Part shown: in pieces, positions 36,611-47,269 of the stretch
Position numbering within the stretch: position 1 is the first letter of the stretch
Layout: every line of letters starts with the position of its first letter
Assembly: GCF_034190915.1 (NCBI RefSeq)
Contig: NW_026947485.1
Span: 133,316,337-133,380,336 of the forward strand
Direction: 5' to 3'
DNA from: Cavia porcellus
Lineage: Eukaryota > Chordata > Mammalia > Rodentia > Caviidae
Length of the DNA: 64,000 nt
Translations under genes and position numbers: made by a program
The notes under the pieces: generated by a model
The model's database searches: none
Told to the model about the DNA's origin: nothing
The model's input: the letters and a program-made list of their open reading frames with translations, nothing else

Positions 36611-36945
36611 ATTTTTGAGTCTCACCAAGACCCTTGGTTTTAAATTGGGCAGGGTGAGGGGTAACCTGCTATTTAACTGAATGGTTGCAAACCTTCTCTC
36701 TCCTGGACTTGATCTCTAATTGTATTCCTTTACCTATTAAAGCCTGTCTTTCCAACCTATCCACAAATACAGGTCTAGATGCCTCTATTACTCTCTGGTC
36801 ACATACAACATTGTTTTCTCACATTTGATTTTCATTCCATGTACTTTTTTCCATGTTAATTGTATTTCCTAAAAATAGCATCTTGGTGGACCCCACCTCC
36901 TGATCTACTCTATGTGTGGTTCTTTTTTTTTTTATTTAGTGTATT

Positions 36946-37045
36946 GGACTAGGGATTTAGCTCAGTGGCATAAGCACCTGCCTTGCAAGTGTGTAGTCGT
37001 GAGTTCGATCCCTGATACCGATAAAAAATGAAAAAGACAAAAAAT
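36946..37045 (+). mobile_element. ID-type SINE inserted in copy 3
   Basis: GGACTAGGGATTTAGCTCAG, AAGCACCTGCCTTGCAAGTG and GTGAGTTCGATCCCTGATAC form an ID body with A and B boxes, followed by an A-rich tail. TTTAGTGTAT stands before it (up to about 36,945) and again after it (about 37,055). The uninterrupted site, TTAGTGTATCAAGGTCATC, is preserved in copy 1 at about 14,551, so the insertion and its target duplication are directly demonstrated. Confidence 0.92.
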
Positions 37046-37115
37046 TAAGATTAATTTAGTGTATCAAGGCCATCTATATTAGAGATTATAACTAACCTTC
37101 TCTGCCTCATTTCTG

Positions 37116-38247
37116 TTATGCTCTTTTTTTGTCATCAGTTGTCTGCTTGTCTTCTTCATTCTGTTTTCTGCTCCATTCATTGAGGCCTCTCTGCCATTGT
37201 TCCTGGAATCCTAGTACTTTTCTCTCCTTCTCTAGACTGCCCTGTAGTATTCTCTGTAAAGTTGGATTGGTGGTTGTGAATTTCCCAAGTTCTTCTTTGT
37301 CTTGGCAGCACCTTGTTTCTCCATTAATTTCTAGAGACAGATTATCAGGGTATATCAATCTGGACTGGAGGTTATTTTCTTTCAGGGCTTGGAATATTTC
37401 GCTCCAGGCTCTTCTTGACTTGATGGTTTACATGGAGAAGTCTGTCATTATTCTGATGGGCCTTTCTTTATAGGTGCTCTGTTTCTTCTCTCTAATAGCT
37501 TTTAATATTCTGTCCTTATACTGAGTTTCTGGGATCTTGATTATTATATGCCTAGGTGTGGCTCTGTTTTGTTTGTAGGTGGCTGGAGTTTTTATATGCC
37601 TCATGCATCTGAATATCATTTCCTTTTCCTATGTTTCCAGAAAAGCACCTCACTGAATTATTTCTGTGAATAGCCTTTGTAGCTCCTTTGTTTGTACCCC
37701 TGCTTCTTCATTCACATTCTTTATTCTCAAATTATAGATCCTTTTGTCATCTTCTAGCTTTTGCATTGTTACTGCTTGTTTCCTTGTTATTTTTTAAAAG
37801 TTTTTCCTTTCATAATCCCACATTGCAAACCTGCCCTCCAGTTTGGAGAATCTATCCCTAGTTTCTTTCAAGCAGTTTTATCATCTTTCCATAGAGTTTT
37901 TAATTTGCTGGTAATCTCTTTGAATCTGCTTCATGTGTTCTATATTTTTTGTATTCTTCATCAAATGGTTCTCTCCTTTGTTTGAGTTTCTCCCTTCTTC
38001 CATCTGTGTCTGCTTGAGGGGTGCTTAGCATATCTTTTATTAATCTTCTTATATCTTACTTTACTTGGCTAAATATTTCCCTTTTGAACTCATATATGAG
38101 GTCCCAAATATATCTGTTTATGTCCATTGGTGCCATGTCTGATATTGCTTGTGTGCTGTCCTCATTCTCCTTTGTATTAACCTGTCTTAGGTCAATGTTC
38201 TCAGGGTTGAGACTTGGGGACTTTTTCTTGTTGCTTCCTCTTCCCAC
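37116..38247 (-). pseudogene. L1 ORF1p-like pseudogene, copy 3
   Basis: ATG at 38,247 begins MGRGSNKKKSPSLNPENI, aligning with copy 2. Frameshifts break the coiled coil. The C-terminal domain reads RHIIIKIPETQYKDRILK and QSTYKERPIRIMTDFS (37,428-37,619). The terminal part at 37,116-37,358 reads NLSLEINGETRCCQDKEELG, NPTLQRILQGSLEKE, then an extra basic/acidic tail QEQWQRGLNEWSRKQNEEDK ending DDKKRA. The span of about 1.13 kb is longer than a usual L1 ORF1 because of this tail, which is recognisable in copies 1 and 2. Confidence 0.82.
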
Positions 38248-38964
38248 CTTTTTTGTTTCTTCCAGGAGGCCCCAGTTTCCTTCTTCGTTGGTTACAATTC
38301 TTCTGAAGCACGCTGGCTAGGTGACCCTTCCCACTGCAGTGTGCTAGTGAGTTTCCCCTCTGGGTCAGTCAACCTGCTGAGGCCTTCACTGCCTTAGTGT
38401 GTACCACCACCATAGAGAATTGATCTCGGATAATCTATTGGGTCTCAGTCAGGTTGCATGACCCAGGACAAGTTCACTCCACAATCTTGTTCAGGAAGGG
38501 AACAATCGACTGAAGTCACTGCTACCCCTTGTTCCTGCCAGTCCTGCCCGGTCCCAGAATGTCATCTGTTGGAGCCCCATTCTCTGTGGAATGGTTTTAT
38601 TCCTTTCACTCACCACAGGTTCCCCACTAGCTCGGCTCTCTGTTTGGCTTGCCAACCTTCTGACCTCAGTGTGACTGTGTTTCCAGTGATTCAAAGAGGC
38701 AGGATTTTGCAAAGCTCGGTAAGTTGCCACCACATGAGTTTGGGCGCTGAAGTGGAAGTGCTGAACCTTTAGCTGTTCCAGTAGTAGCACTGGGACTGTA
38801 TGTTTGATTGGTTCTTCTCACCTTAGTCTCTTCTTGGGACAAGAGAATTCATCTCCCTCTGTTTGGGTCTCCCCACACTGTATTATGTTGAATTCTAAGT
38901 TGACTATCTCAGGGAGCCTCTGTAGCCAGCTGTTATCTATCCACCATCTTTGCTCCTCCCCCTT
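38248..38964 (-). promoter_or_regulatory. L1-type 5' UTR of copy 3
   Basis: Homologous to the 5' UTR of copy 2 over several blocks (GACTGAAGTCACTGC, GTCCCAGAATGTC and GAATTCTAAG on the plus strand). It has the terminal GGAGGAGCAAAGATGG start. Fewer CpGs remain than in copy 2, consistent with greater age. Confidence 0.65.
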
Positions 38965-38976
38965 TGAGTATTCTTT

Positions 38977-40375
38977 CCCTTGGAGTGGTTTCTCCTTATT
39001 CTAGCTCTCATTTCTCCTTATGTCTGGTCATGTAGAAACTACCTGACAGTTTCCAACTTACGAGGCAACTTTTATAATTTTTACAGTACATATTATGTTA
39101 TATTTTTTCAACAAATTTCAAAATATTCCACTATCTACATTAATTTAATTAACTTAAAAGTAATCAAAACTTTTTAAAAATTTAAAATTTTGTTCTTTGA
39201 TCACTAGATATTTCCCAAGTATTATCTAGTGGCTATTATTTTGGATTCTGCCTTTAATGGAGCATTCTTATCATCCCAGCAAGTACTATCAGACAGTGTT
39301 GTTTACAAACTGTTATATTTTCATCCAGACAAGACACACATGTCATAGCCACCACTCTGTTCCAGGTATTCTAGGAAAATAGAAAAGGACACAACTGACC
39401 TGCTTAATTACAGAAAAACTGTAACATTAAGCCCAATTATCTAACATTTTCAATATCTTTGATGAAGTAGTGGCATAAAGGCAATAAACATATAAATATA
39501 CATACCAAATGTGAATCATGATTCACAATGATTAATAATTCCACTGGAAGTCTTCAAACAAGTTTGCCAGAGTAAACTCCAATGACCAGTAGCTGTTTAA
39601 TCATATGGAAGGTGTCTGATCTTTCTGGGTTTCTGCCTTTGTCATCCATAAAACGAGACTAAAAAGAGCATCTGCCTTTTCCAGAAAAGCACCTGCATCT
39701 ATGGGCAGCTCTCTGGCATTGTGTAGTACACATCTGTACATTGCCCTTCCTTCTGGTACTCAAGAGCAGGAATAGAGAAATTTCATTTAAAGGACTCCAG
39801 CAGTAGTGAGCATATATGAAAGCACACAGTAAATGTCAGCTATACTTAATCTATTGTATGGAAATAAATTTCCCAAAAGGAAGACCTAAATATTAAACTG
39901 TGAAAGTCATTCATATTTGGGACTACCAACCAAGCTACATTTCCAAGGACTGAATTGGTTCTTGCAGTGAAGATATCTCAGTCTTAAAAGGAAGAAGAAG
40001 AAAAAAACAACAACAAAAAAAGCAACCAGAAAAAGTTAGTTACTCACTTAGACAAGAAAAAGATGGAGGAGGAGGAGAAGAAATACATTAAAACACAAGA
40101 AAAACCCAGAAGTAACATTTATTCACAATACTTAATGATTACCAGTATTAGTAATGGCATCTGGCTAAACATTATAAATTCTTCAAACTAAATATATAGG
40201 TCAGTAGATGAATAGGATTAATGTGTTTCTTCCTGGCATTAATATGGGGATCTGCATGAAAGCTAAAGTTGTCCAGCTGGAGCAGAAAATAGCACAGTGA
40301 TTGTGGCTTGTGGCTTTTAAATAGCAGTACTGGGCACCTCAGTATAGGATCAGATGACTGAATTAGAGCTGTGGG
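38977..40375. other. No clear feature; possible MIR at 39,590-39,690
   Basis: AT-rich. CTTTCTGGGTTTCTGCCTTT followed by GTCATCCATAAAACGAGAC suggests a worn MIR (sense). Otherwise nothing was recognised. Confidence 0.35.
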
Positions 40376-40377
40376 GT

Positions 40378-40446
40378 GTTTTGCTCTGTTTTGTTTTGCT
40401 TTGCTTTGCTTTGCTTTGCTTTGTTTTGTTCTGTTTTGTTTTGTTT
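40378..40446 (+). repeat. (TTTTG/TTTGC)n simple repeat
   Basis: Pentanucleotide units TTTGC and TTTTG repeat about a dozen times. Frames through them encode only Phe/Cys/Leu runs. Confidence 0.9.
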
Positions 40447-40465
40447 CGGTGGATTATAGTGAAAA

Positions 40466-40573
40466 AAAATTTTTTTTTTGTCTTTTTCATTTTTATCGGT
40501 ACCAGGGATCGAACTCACGACCGCCTGCTAGCAAGGCAGGTACTTATGCCGCTGAGCTAAATCCCCAGCCCCT
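40466..40573 (-). mobile_element. ID-type SINE with 14-bp target-site duplication
   Basis: On the minus strand: GGGGCTGGGGATTTAGCTCA, GGCATAAGTACCTGCCTTGC, GTCGTGAGTTCGATCCCTGG and TACC, then an A-rich tail. GATTATAGTGAAAA occurs at 40,452-40,465 and 40,574-40,587, an exact 14-bp duplication. It is close in sequence to the copy at 36,946, indicating one recently active subfamily. Confidence 0.95.
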
Positions 40574-40589
40574 GATTATAGTGAAAATT

Positions 40590-43495
40590 TAAATGCATTC
40601 CCTAGCCTCTAACCTTAGAGTCTTCACCTGCAAACAAAACTGCTGTCCAGGAATTATTTCATTGCAACAGGGTGTCTATCACTGCCCCAATTCATGGTTG
40701 ACAAATCATAAAAGAATATTTTCTCCTTATATAGTTATTGTGTCACTGCTCAATGTTGTTACATTGCTCAAATGTAATCTACACCTTGGCACCTGGAGAA
40801 TTGAGAGGAGAACTTGTGTTGGTAATGGTTTTAATTAAATCGAGTGTTTATGATTTCCTCTCCCGCTCTTTCTCTCCACAACCTACAGCATGACACAGCA
40901 AGGCAGCTGCAGTCAAATCAGAAGAGCGCACAGAATTAGCATGGTGGTCTTAAAACTAGTGAATTACTGTCTCACTCTATACATCCTCTCTTTGAGCACT
41001 AAATTGGATTCCACTGAGCAAGCTGCCAGCCACTGGTTGCTTTTGTGAGTCACATATCACATCATTATAGCTTGTCTACATTTATTGGGAATGCTGAGAG
41101 ACAAATAGAAGGGTACTAGACAGACAGACCCAAGTAGAATTCCTTGCTTCGTATAAGTTGAATGTTTCTCTTTTTAGGGGAAATACTTGCTTTTTATACG
41201 TATTTCTTAAGTGGTATTTGGGTTGCTCTAGTTCTTCCTCATGAGCTTCTAGGCATAAAGAACTTCCATACCTATTTCCAAGCCAGCATCTCCAATCTGT
41301 GTCCTTATGGCCAGATTCGCAAAATTTTACACCACATCACTCTTCTATCAGTTCACACTTGATTAATGAAAATTGATTGGAGGATTGGTATTGGATTGTT
41401 ACAATTTATTTGGAACTCAATCCACTTTCCCGTTTAGCTGAGGGAAAGCAGTGTGAATGCGAAGTTAATCTCCAGTTGGAGTGACCAGAAATGACAGAAG
41501 ATGCCAGGAATAGACAAATTTTCTTCAAAAAGGAATAGATGTCACTTTTATTTCACTTGAAAATATTTGAAGTTTTTGATGAGAAAGTGGGAGAGAATGT
41601 CAGTCTTATCTTTGAATAGAATTTCAAATATAAAAATCAACAGTAGAATCAGTTTTGACTGAATCCTTGTAAAGTGGTCAGCATATCAGGTAGACTATGA
41701 GAGTGCTAAAGAAAAAGAGGCATTAGTATCAGATGGGTGCTGGCCTGCAACATGGGTCTAACAATGATGGTGAAGAAATTACCACCCAAAATTGCTCAGC
41801 CTTAAAAGCTGCTACATGTACTCCCCCCCCCACAATAGTTTTAAATATCACATTTGCATCAAATACTATATAGTTTTAAGTGATAAAGTTTGAGTTTTTT
41901 CAGGGGATCCAGATCTCAGCTCTGCTCACAACATTAGTCCTCAATAAATATCCTTCAGAATGTCAAAGCAGAATACGGATCAGGCCAGCTGCTCGGTTTT
42001 CTCCCCTGTGTATCAGCATCTTTGAAGTAAATGAAGCTTCGGGTGTGGAATACATGAAGAAATTTGTGCCTCAGGATGGCAACCAGACTGCAAAACAAGT
42101 TAAGAAAGGAGAGATTTTTTTTTTAACTTGACAGTAAGTGAAGTGATGGAGATCTAAGTCAGCTATTCCACAGACTTGTAGTGCAATCTCTATCTTGTAT
42201 CTCCTTTTTCCATCTACAAAATCAGAAGTGATAATCCCACACTGACATATGGAAAACCCAAGGTTATATCACCAAGTTTTACAAATTATCACAGATACTT
42301 GGGCCTAAGGCTTGAAATAAATTAGGCCATGCCTGAAATAAATCATGTCCCAGGAAGATAAGTCGTTTCATAAAAATTAAAACTATTGCCATTGGCAACT
42401 GTAGTAAACCTCTCAAAGCCTTTGATATTCTGAAATCAGAACCTGACATTATTAGGTAATTAAAGACTGCACAAAATGTTGTAAATTAATAAAACTTCAT
42501 AAGAACTAATTTTTTTAAAATCAGAATGTCTGCAAAACAATACCTAGAGATGCCCCATGGGATTCAAGACAGAGAAGTTCATCTTGACATAGGAGTGGAA
42601 TACTGTTTCTAAAGATTTTTGTGTGAAATTCAATATCATTGTTTCAGGACAAATACAAATTCCTTGTATATTTGTGGTAGTTTCTGAAATAAGTTGCTAA
42701 GAAAACTGCAGACAATTTTGCCAATAGAAAAGATCATGTAAGTATCAACTTCCCTCTTTCAGCATGCCAGTGGTTTAGAGCACCCCAGTCCTGCTTTCGA
42801 GGCATTCTGTCTACTTTGACAATCTGTTCTTCAAAATTTGGATGAAAGTAAGAAACTTGTCCCTCAAATGGAGGTTTATTTGAAGAATGTTATTGATGTT
42901 GAAAAGCCTTTTTTTGAATTTCCAAAAACTTGCATGTAAAAATTGAAACAGTGGTTTAAAAAAAAAGCAAAGAAAGAAAGATGATAATAGCCAAGCTTGT
43001 AACAGTTTATCAGAACGATTTCCCCATCTCGGACTGAGTTTAGGCCTTCTGCAGATTATTCAGCTCCTCCTGCCATTTAAATGAATGAATGCCAAATATT
43101 TCCATTTGGAGGATTAATACCATTTCAAATGTCATTAAGGAAAGCATACTTTCGGTTTATTTTTACCCCAAAAACATTCTGTATTCATTCCATCAGTACG
43201 TGGTGTCTGTTTTGTGCGATTTACTATGCTCTGTGCTCTGTCTCAACATTTGCTGCTTTCCCCAATTCCAGCCAGACTGCAGCCACTTTATGGAGCATGT
43301 GGCAGAAAGGAGAAGGTAAGGGCTTTCTCATGGTCTTCCTCTTCCTTTGTCTTGCTACTTCCTTCCCCCTGTGACTATGCTAGGCAGTAAGTACACAGTG
43401 CACAAAATGAGCAAGTTTTCTTACTGTCAAAGAATGTGGAAGGAGACAGAGCCTTGGGGTGGTACAATGGAATTATGATTGTGATCTTATACAAG
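40590..43495. other. No recognisable feature
   Basis: Nearly 3 kb without a recognised repeat or gene. The interval 42,990-43,330 has a balanced composition and small plus frames but no domain or splice context that I would defend. Confidence 0.35.
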
Positions 43496-43501
43496 GTAAG
43501 T

Positions 43502-43626
43502 AAACAGATGAGAGACAGAGAGACAGACAGTGACAGAGACAGAGAGAGACAGAGACACAGAGACAGCAACAGAGAGAGAGACAGAGACAGGGACAGGGAG
43601 AGACAGACAGTGACAGAGACAGAGAT
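43502..43626 (+). repeat. (GACAGA)n low-complexity repeat
   Basis: Imperfect AGAGACAG/GACAGA units over about 125 bp. The overlapping Arg/Asp-rich and Leu/Ser-rich frames are artefacts. Confidence 0.92.
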
Positions 43627-43962
43627 GATGATGTTTTATACATACAAAAATTTTGAGATTTTTCCCATTGAGAAAGGCCTAGCAGAAATGTAACTAACTA
43701 AAATGAGGACACCTAGTGCTCAGATAATGGTTTTAAAAAAATTTTTACTGAAAGAAACAAGGACTTGCTGGAGAAACAGCTGGCTACTGGGGCCAGGAAA
43801 GGAAAAAACAGAATTGGGATGATCATCCCAATAAAAGAGGCAGCCAGACTGAAAAGGCTCCTGCTTGCCAGGTCTAAGAAAGTTTGTGCATCAAAAATAA
43901 CAGTATAAAGAGTGGGCATACCTTTCCATAAAACCCGTAGACTTGTCCAGGTAAAAATAAAC

Positions 43963-44155
43963 AGCTGGGATTACAGGGAGCACACACCTGTAACCCAATG
44001 CCCTGGGAGGTTGAGGCAGAAATGCATATTCAAGCCCAGCCTGGGCAGTCTAACAGTTCAGTCTGTTTCTCTCAAAATTAAAAATTAAAAGGGCTGGGTT
44101 TGTAGCTCAGTGCAGAGACCTTGAGTTCAATCCCCCATATGATAAAAATAAATTG
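43963..44155 (+). mobile_element. B1-dID composite SINE
   Basis: The B1 half (CAGCTGGGATTACAGGGAGC, CCTGGGAGGTTGAGGCAGAA, TCAAGCCCAGCCTGGGCAG) ends in a short A-rich linker. It is joined to an ID half (GGGCTGGGTTTGTAGCTCAG, GAGTTCAATCCCCCATATG). Complete dimer order. Confidence 0.88.
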
Positions 44156-44739
44156 TTATACCCTTTAGCAATTCTTGTCAACTAATAACTAAAAGAATAA
44201 TGAGATTAGAAAGCTACAGTTTGGGAACCATACTATAGTAATAATTGAGTCAGGCTGAATTATCATTACAGTTAAAACAAGCAAAATTATGGCCCCAATG
44301 CACCTTCTTCCCACGATATAAATTTTACACCTTAAGTACAACAAATTAATTAATTAAATTTACACTAAAGAGTCCTAGCTGACTCCATCTTAATCAAGTT
44401 ATTCAAAATGGATATCACCAGTGTCTCCTGAGAATTTGCCATGCTGGGACTTGGAGGACCAGCCAGGAAATCAACTAGCCAGCCTTCCTGGTAAGCTGTG
44501 CAGGCTGCATGCATTCAGGGAAAAAAAAGACAGCACCTCTTGCTGAGAATCAAACACCATCCATATCCCCGCCCTCCCGCAGTTAGCAACCGGATGGTCC
44601 CAAGGCAGCCTGAGTTGAAAGCAACTGAGGTACATAAAGCAACTAAATGCTTGCATTTTTTTGGTTGATTATGTAGTCCTGGAGGCAGCAGTCTGAGTAT
44701 CTTTTGGGAAGATGACAGCATGCAATATAACAAATATAG

Positions 44740-45040
44740 GGGATTTCCTTCTATCTTGTCTTTGAAGTCCAGTATTGTTTTCACTGTTTTGCTTTGTCCT
44801 GATTAATTGTTTTACTCTATTCAGTATCCTGTTTTGATTGGTTTTATAGTGTTTTGTTTTTGGTTTGATTTTGCTATACCTGATGGAATGGACAACTATT
44901 GTGAAGATAACAAGATGCACTATTAACTATTATTATTTTTCTGGTATCCTGCTCTGAAGTTCTGTGCCAGTTTTGCTACATTGTCTTGATTGGCTTTGTT
45001 CTGTCTTGTTTTGTTGGATTTTACTATCTTTAAAATAATT
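44740..45040 (+). repeat. Fragment of the 3' region of the ORF2-less L1 family, sense
   Basis: Similar to the reverse complement of parts of 25,230-25,560. For example, GACAACTATTGTGAAGATAA corresponds to GCAACAGCTGTGAAGATAG, and repeated GTTTTGTTGGATTTTACTATC-like words match. The same unit-like spacing is visible. Confidence 0.5.
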
Positions 45041-45201
45041 TTTTTAAAAAATGAGCATCACCAGGAGAGGGGTAAAGTAACATCTACTTCTTAATGTGAC
45101 TCACTGAGAAAAGCCTGGCATCGCTGGTGCCATTCCTACTGAAAGTTCATAAGGCAGGAAAAACCACCAGGAGACTTTGTACAAATAATGATCTATGCTC
45201 A

Positions 45202-45316
45202 CTAAAACAATGAATGTTTTGAAAATAAGTGAAAGAAGAGGAATTATTCTCATTAATGGAGGCCAAGGTCGTGAGAGTGAAACAATACATATTATGAGCT
45301 TCACACTATGGAGATC
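45202..45316 (+). repeat. 115-bp inverted repeat, left arm
   Basis: Matches the reverse complement of 46,510-46,624 at 112 of 115 positions with no gaps. It begins CTAAAACAATGAATGTTTTG and ends CACTATGGAGATC. The spacer is 1,193 bp. Nature unknown. Confidence 0.9.
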
Positions 45317-45319
45317 TAT

Positions 45320-46280
45320 TGTAGTAACAAGAAAATTTGAATGGGAGGTAGATTTGATGCTCATCATGTCAATTAATTGATCTTGATTATTTTGCCATGA
45401 TTAGGTTGGATGATTGTCCTTATAATTAATAATAAACAATGAAGAACTAAAGAGTGAGATGAAGCGTTGAGTCCAACGCTTACTCTCAAATGGTTCAGCA
45501 ATGCAAACAATTGGAAAAATCTAATTTACTGGAAGTTTGCATTTTACTACAAATCTTGTGTAAATACACAATTATTTCAAAATAAAGCACTTTTTAAAAT
45601 AAAAATAATTTTTGTTGGGTTGTTTTTTTTTAAAGCCCAGTGATTTTGGGGGGGTAGGGGGGAATAGTAACTTTCAAAGTGCAGTAGCCTGACAGCAAAG
45701 GACAAGACTGATACACAAATATGCCTCTTGGTTAGTGGAGAAATGTCCAAGACAGAGGCATAAACCCAAAAAAAAATAAACTCCAAACGAGTGGGAACCC
45801 AGGCAAACTAAAGATCTGAACACTTCCTTCTCTATCTTTGAGAAAAACTGACCCACTTGAATGTAAACATCTCACTACTTAAGGGAATTGAAAACCAAGT
45901 ACCTACATTTGGAGAGTAGGCAGAGGAAGTCAGTGTGCTGAAAGAGAGTAAGTGGTCCTGGAAGGTACATCGTCCTTTGAACTATATCTGCATTACCCGT
46001 GTAGCATATATTCCTCCTGAAGTTACTCCTTTAATACTGTAACATCTAAAATGATATCTAATGAACCTCCTCTTTAAACTTGAAGGTCATTTACTTTCTC
46101 ATTGTCCTCACACTCACATCCAGATAGCAAGAAAGTGCACAACACTGATCATTCTTCAAGAAAAGTACAAACCTCTATTGTGTTTTAAAGGCTAAATGAT
46201 GACAATCAGTGGGGAAAGAGGGTCAGAAAAAGTAGGGATAACATATGTTTGAAACAGAACTAAACAGCACAATCCTGAAA
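45320..46280. other. Inverted-repeat spacer, no recognisable feature
   Basis: AT-rich spacer between the arms. Small frames at 45,577-45,856 have no domain. Confidence 0.4.
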
Positions 46281-46284
46281 GCCA

Positions 46285-46425
46285 AATGAAGAAAGAGGAA
46301 GAAGAGGAGAGAGAAGAAGAGGAAGAAGAGAAAGAATTAGAAGAAGAAAGGAAGGGGAAGGAGAAAGAGGAGAGGAAGAGGGAGGAAAACAAGGGAAGAA
46401 GAGGGAGGAGAAACCACAATTTGGT
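46285..46425 (+). repeat. Purine-rich (GAAGAG)n tract
   Basis: About 140 bp of nearly pure G/A, coding only Glu/Lys/Arg runs by composition. Confidence 0.92.
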
Positions 46426-46509
46426 CAACATGGTGACACACCACTATTTTAATGGTAAGGAAAGTTTTCTGCTCTACATGAGTGCAAAGGTGCACTACAT
46501 GAGTGCAAT

Positions 46510-46624
46510 GATCTCCATAGTATGAAGCTCATAATATGTATTGTTTCGCTCTCATGACCTTGGCCTCCATTAATGAGAATAATTCCTCTTCTTTCACTTA
46601 TTTTCAAAACATTCATTGTTTTAG
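46510..46624 (-). repeat. 115-bp inverted repeat, right arm
   Basis: Reverse complement of 45,202-45,316 with three differences, two of them at CpG or TpG positions. Confidence 0.9.
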
Positions 46625-46639
46625 CTCACAATAGGTCTC

Positions 46640-47265
46640 AATACACTGACAGAAATTAGGGGACAGATGGAGCTCCAGTGGGGTAATCGGTTAGTGCGGC
46701 ACTTATACAAAGATCAGGGAAGAATCCAACTGCATGGTTCTTTCTCTCTTTGGAATTTCTAATAAACAAAATTGTTCCCAGGAGAAGGGACAGCCAGGAT
46801 GGAACAGGTCAGAATGGGCCTTCCACAGCAGCAGCTCAAGGAATCAGGATTCTAAACAAGGACTGAGGTCCAGTATTAAACCTGAGATCAGTGCTCGCTT
46901 CAAGCAGCACACATAACTAAAAAACCTGAGGTTGGATTTTTCTGAACTTGCATAAAAAAGTATTCCAAACTGAGAGAATCTGTAAAAAAAAAAATTATGA
47001 CTGCAAAAGAGCAGAAAGATGGAGGAGGGTATGTTGGCATTGAGTACAGCACACAGTAAAGGACCAAGAGTAGGAATAGAAGGACTCAGATCCCAGTGAT
47101 GTCACTGGGTAACCTTGTGGTCTAGTGAGTCATTCACCCTCTCAAAGCCCCACATCCTTCATGTATGGTCTGAACTATGATCTCCAAGTATTTTTCCTCT
47201 GTGAAAACAATGTGGTGATCAACAACAAAGACACAGTAGACTAAAATGCCCTAGAATCCAGAAGC
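46640..47265. other. No clear feature; possible MIR at 47,080-47,190
   Basis: CACTGGGTAACCTTGTGGTC, GTCATTCACCCTCTCAAAGC and CCTTCATGTATGGTC follow MIR order in the sense direction. Confidence 0.45.
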
Positions 47266-47269
47266 TCAT

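Larger units (their letters stand above)
35447..38964 (-). mobile_element. ORF2-less L1-derived (HAL1-like) element, copy 3
   Basis: On the minus strand it begins at 38,963 with GGGGGAGGAGCAAAGATGG, a nearly canonical L1 5' end with a YY1-type AAGATGG core. The 5' UTR reaches 38,248, ORF1 runs 38,247-37,116, and the repeat-built 3' region reaches TTTTTTAAAATTTTATTTAA (plus-strand view) at 35,447. An ID SINE interrupts it at 36,946. There is no ORF2. A 12-bp direct repeat TGAGTATTCTTT occurs at 34,634-34,645 and 38,965-38,976; if it is the target duplication, the insertion includes 34,646-35,446 as well. Confidence 0.82.

Noticed and set aside
43081..43374. Possible protein-coding exon ending at a GTAAG (about 43,315)
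   Set aside because: The frame and donor-like site are unsupported by a matching acceptor, codon bias or domain; two overlapping frames are equally open.
43436..43693. Arg/Asp repeat protein frames over the GACAGA tract, and similar frames at 4,858-5,055, 46,192-46,525, 52,462-52,771 and 63,420-63,668
   Set aside because: All are translations of microsatellites or purine tracts in one or more frames.
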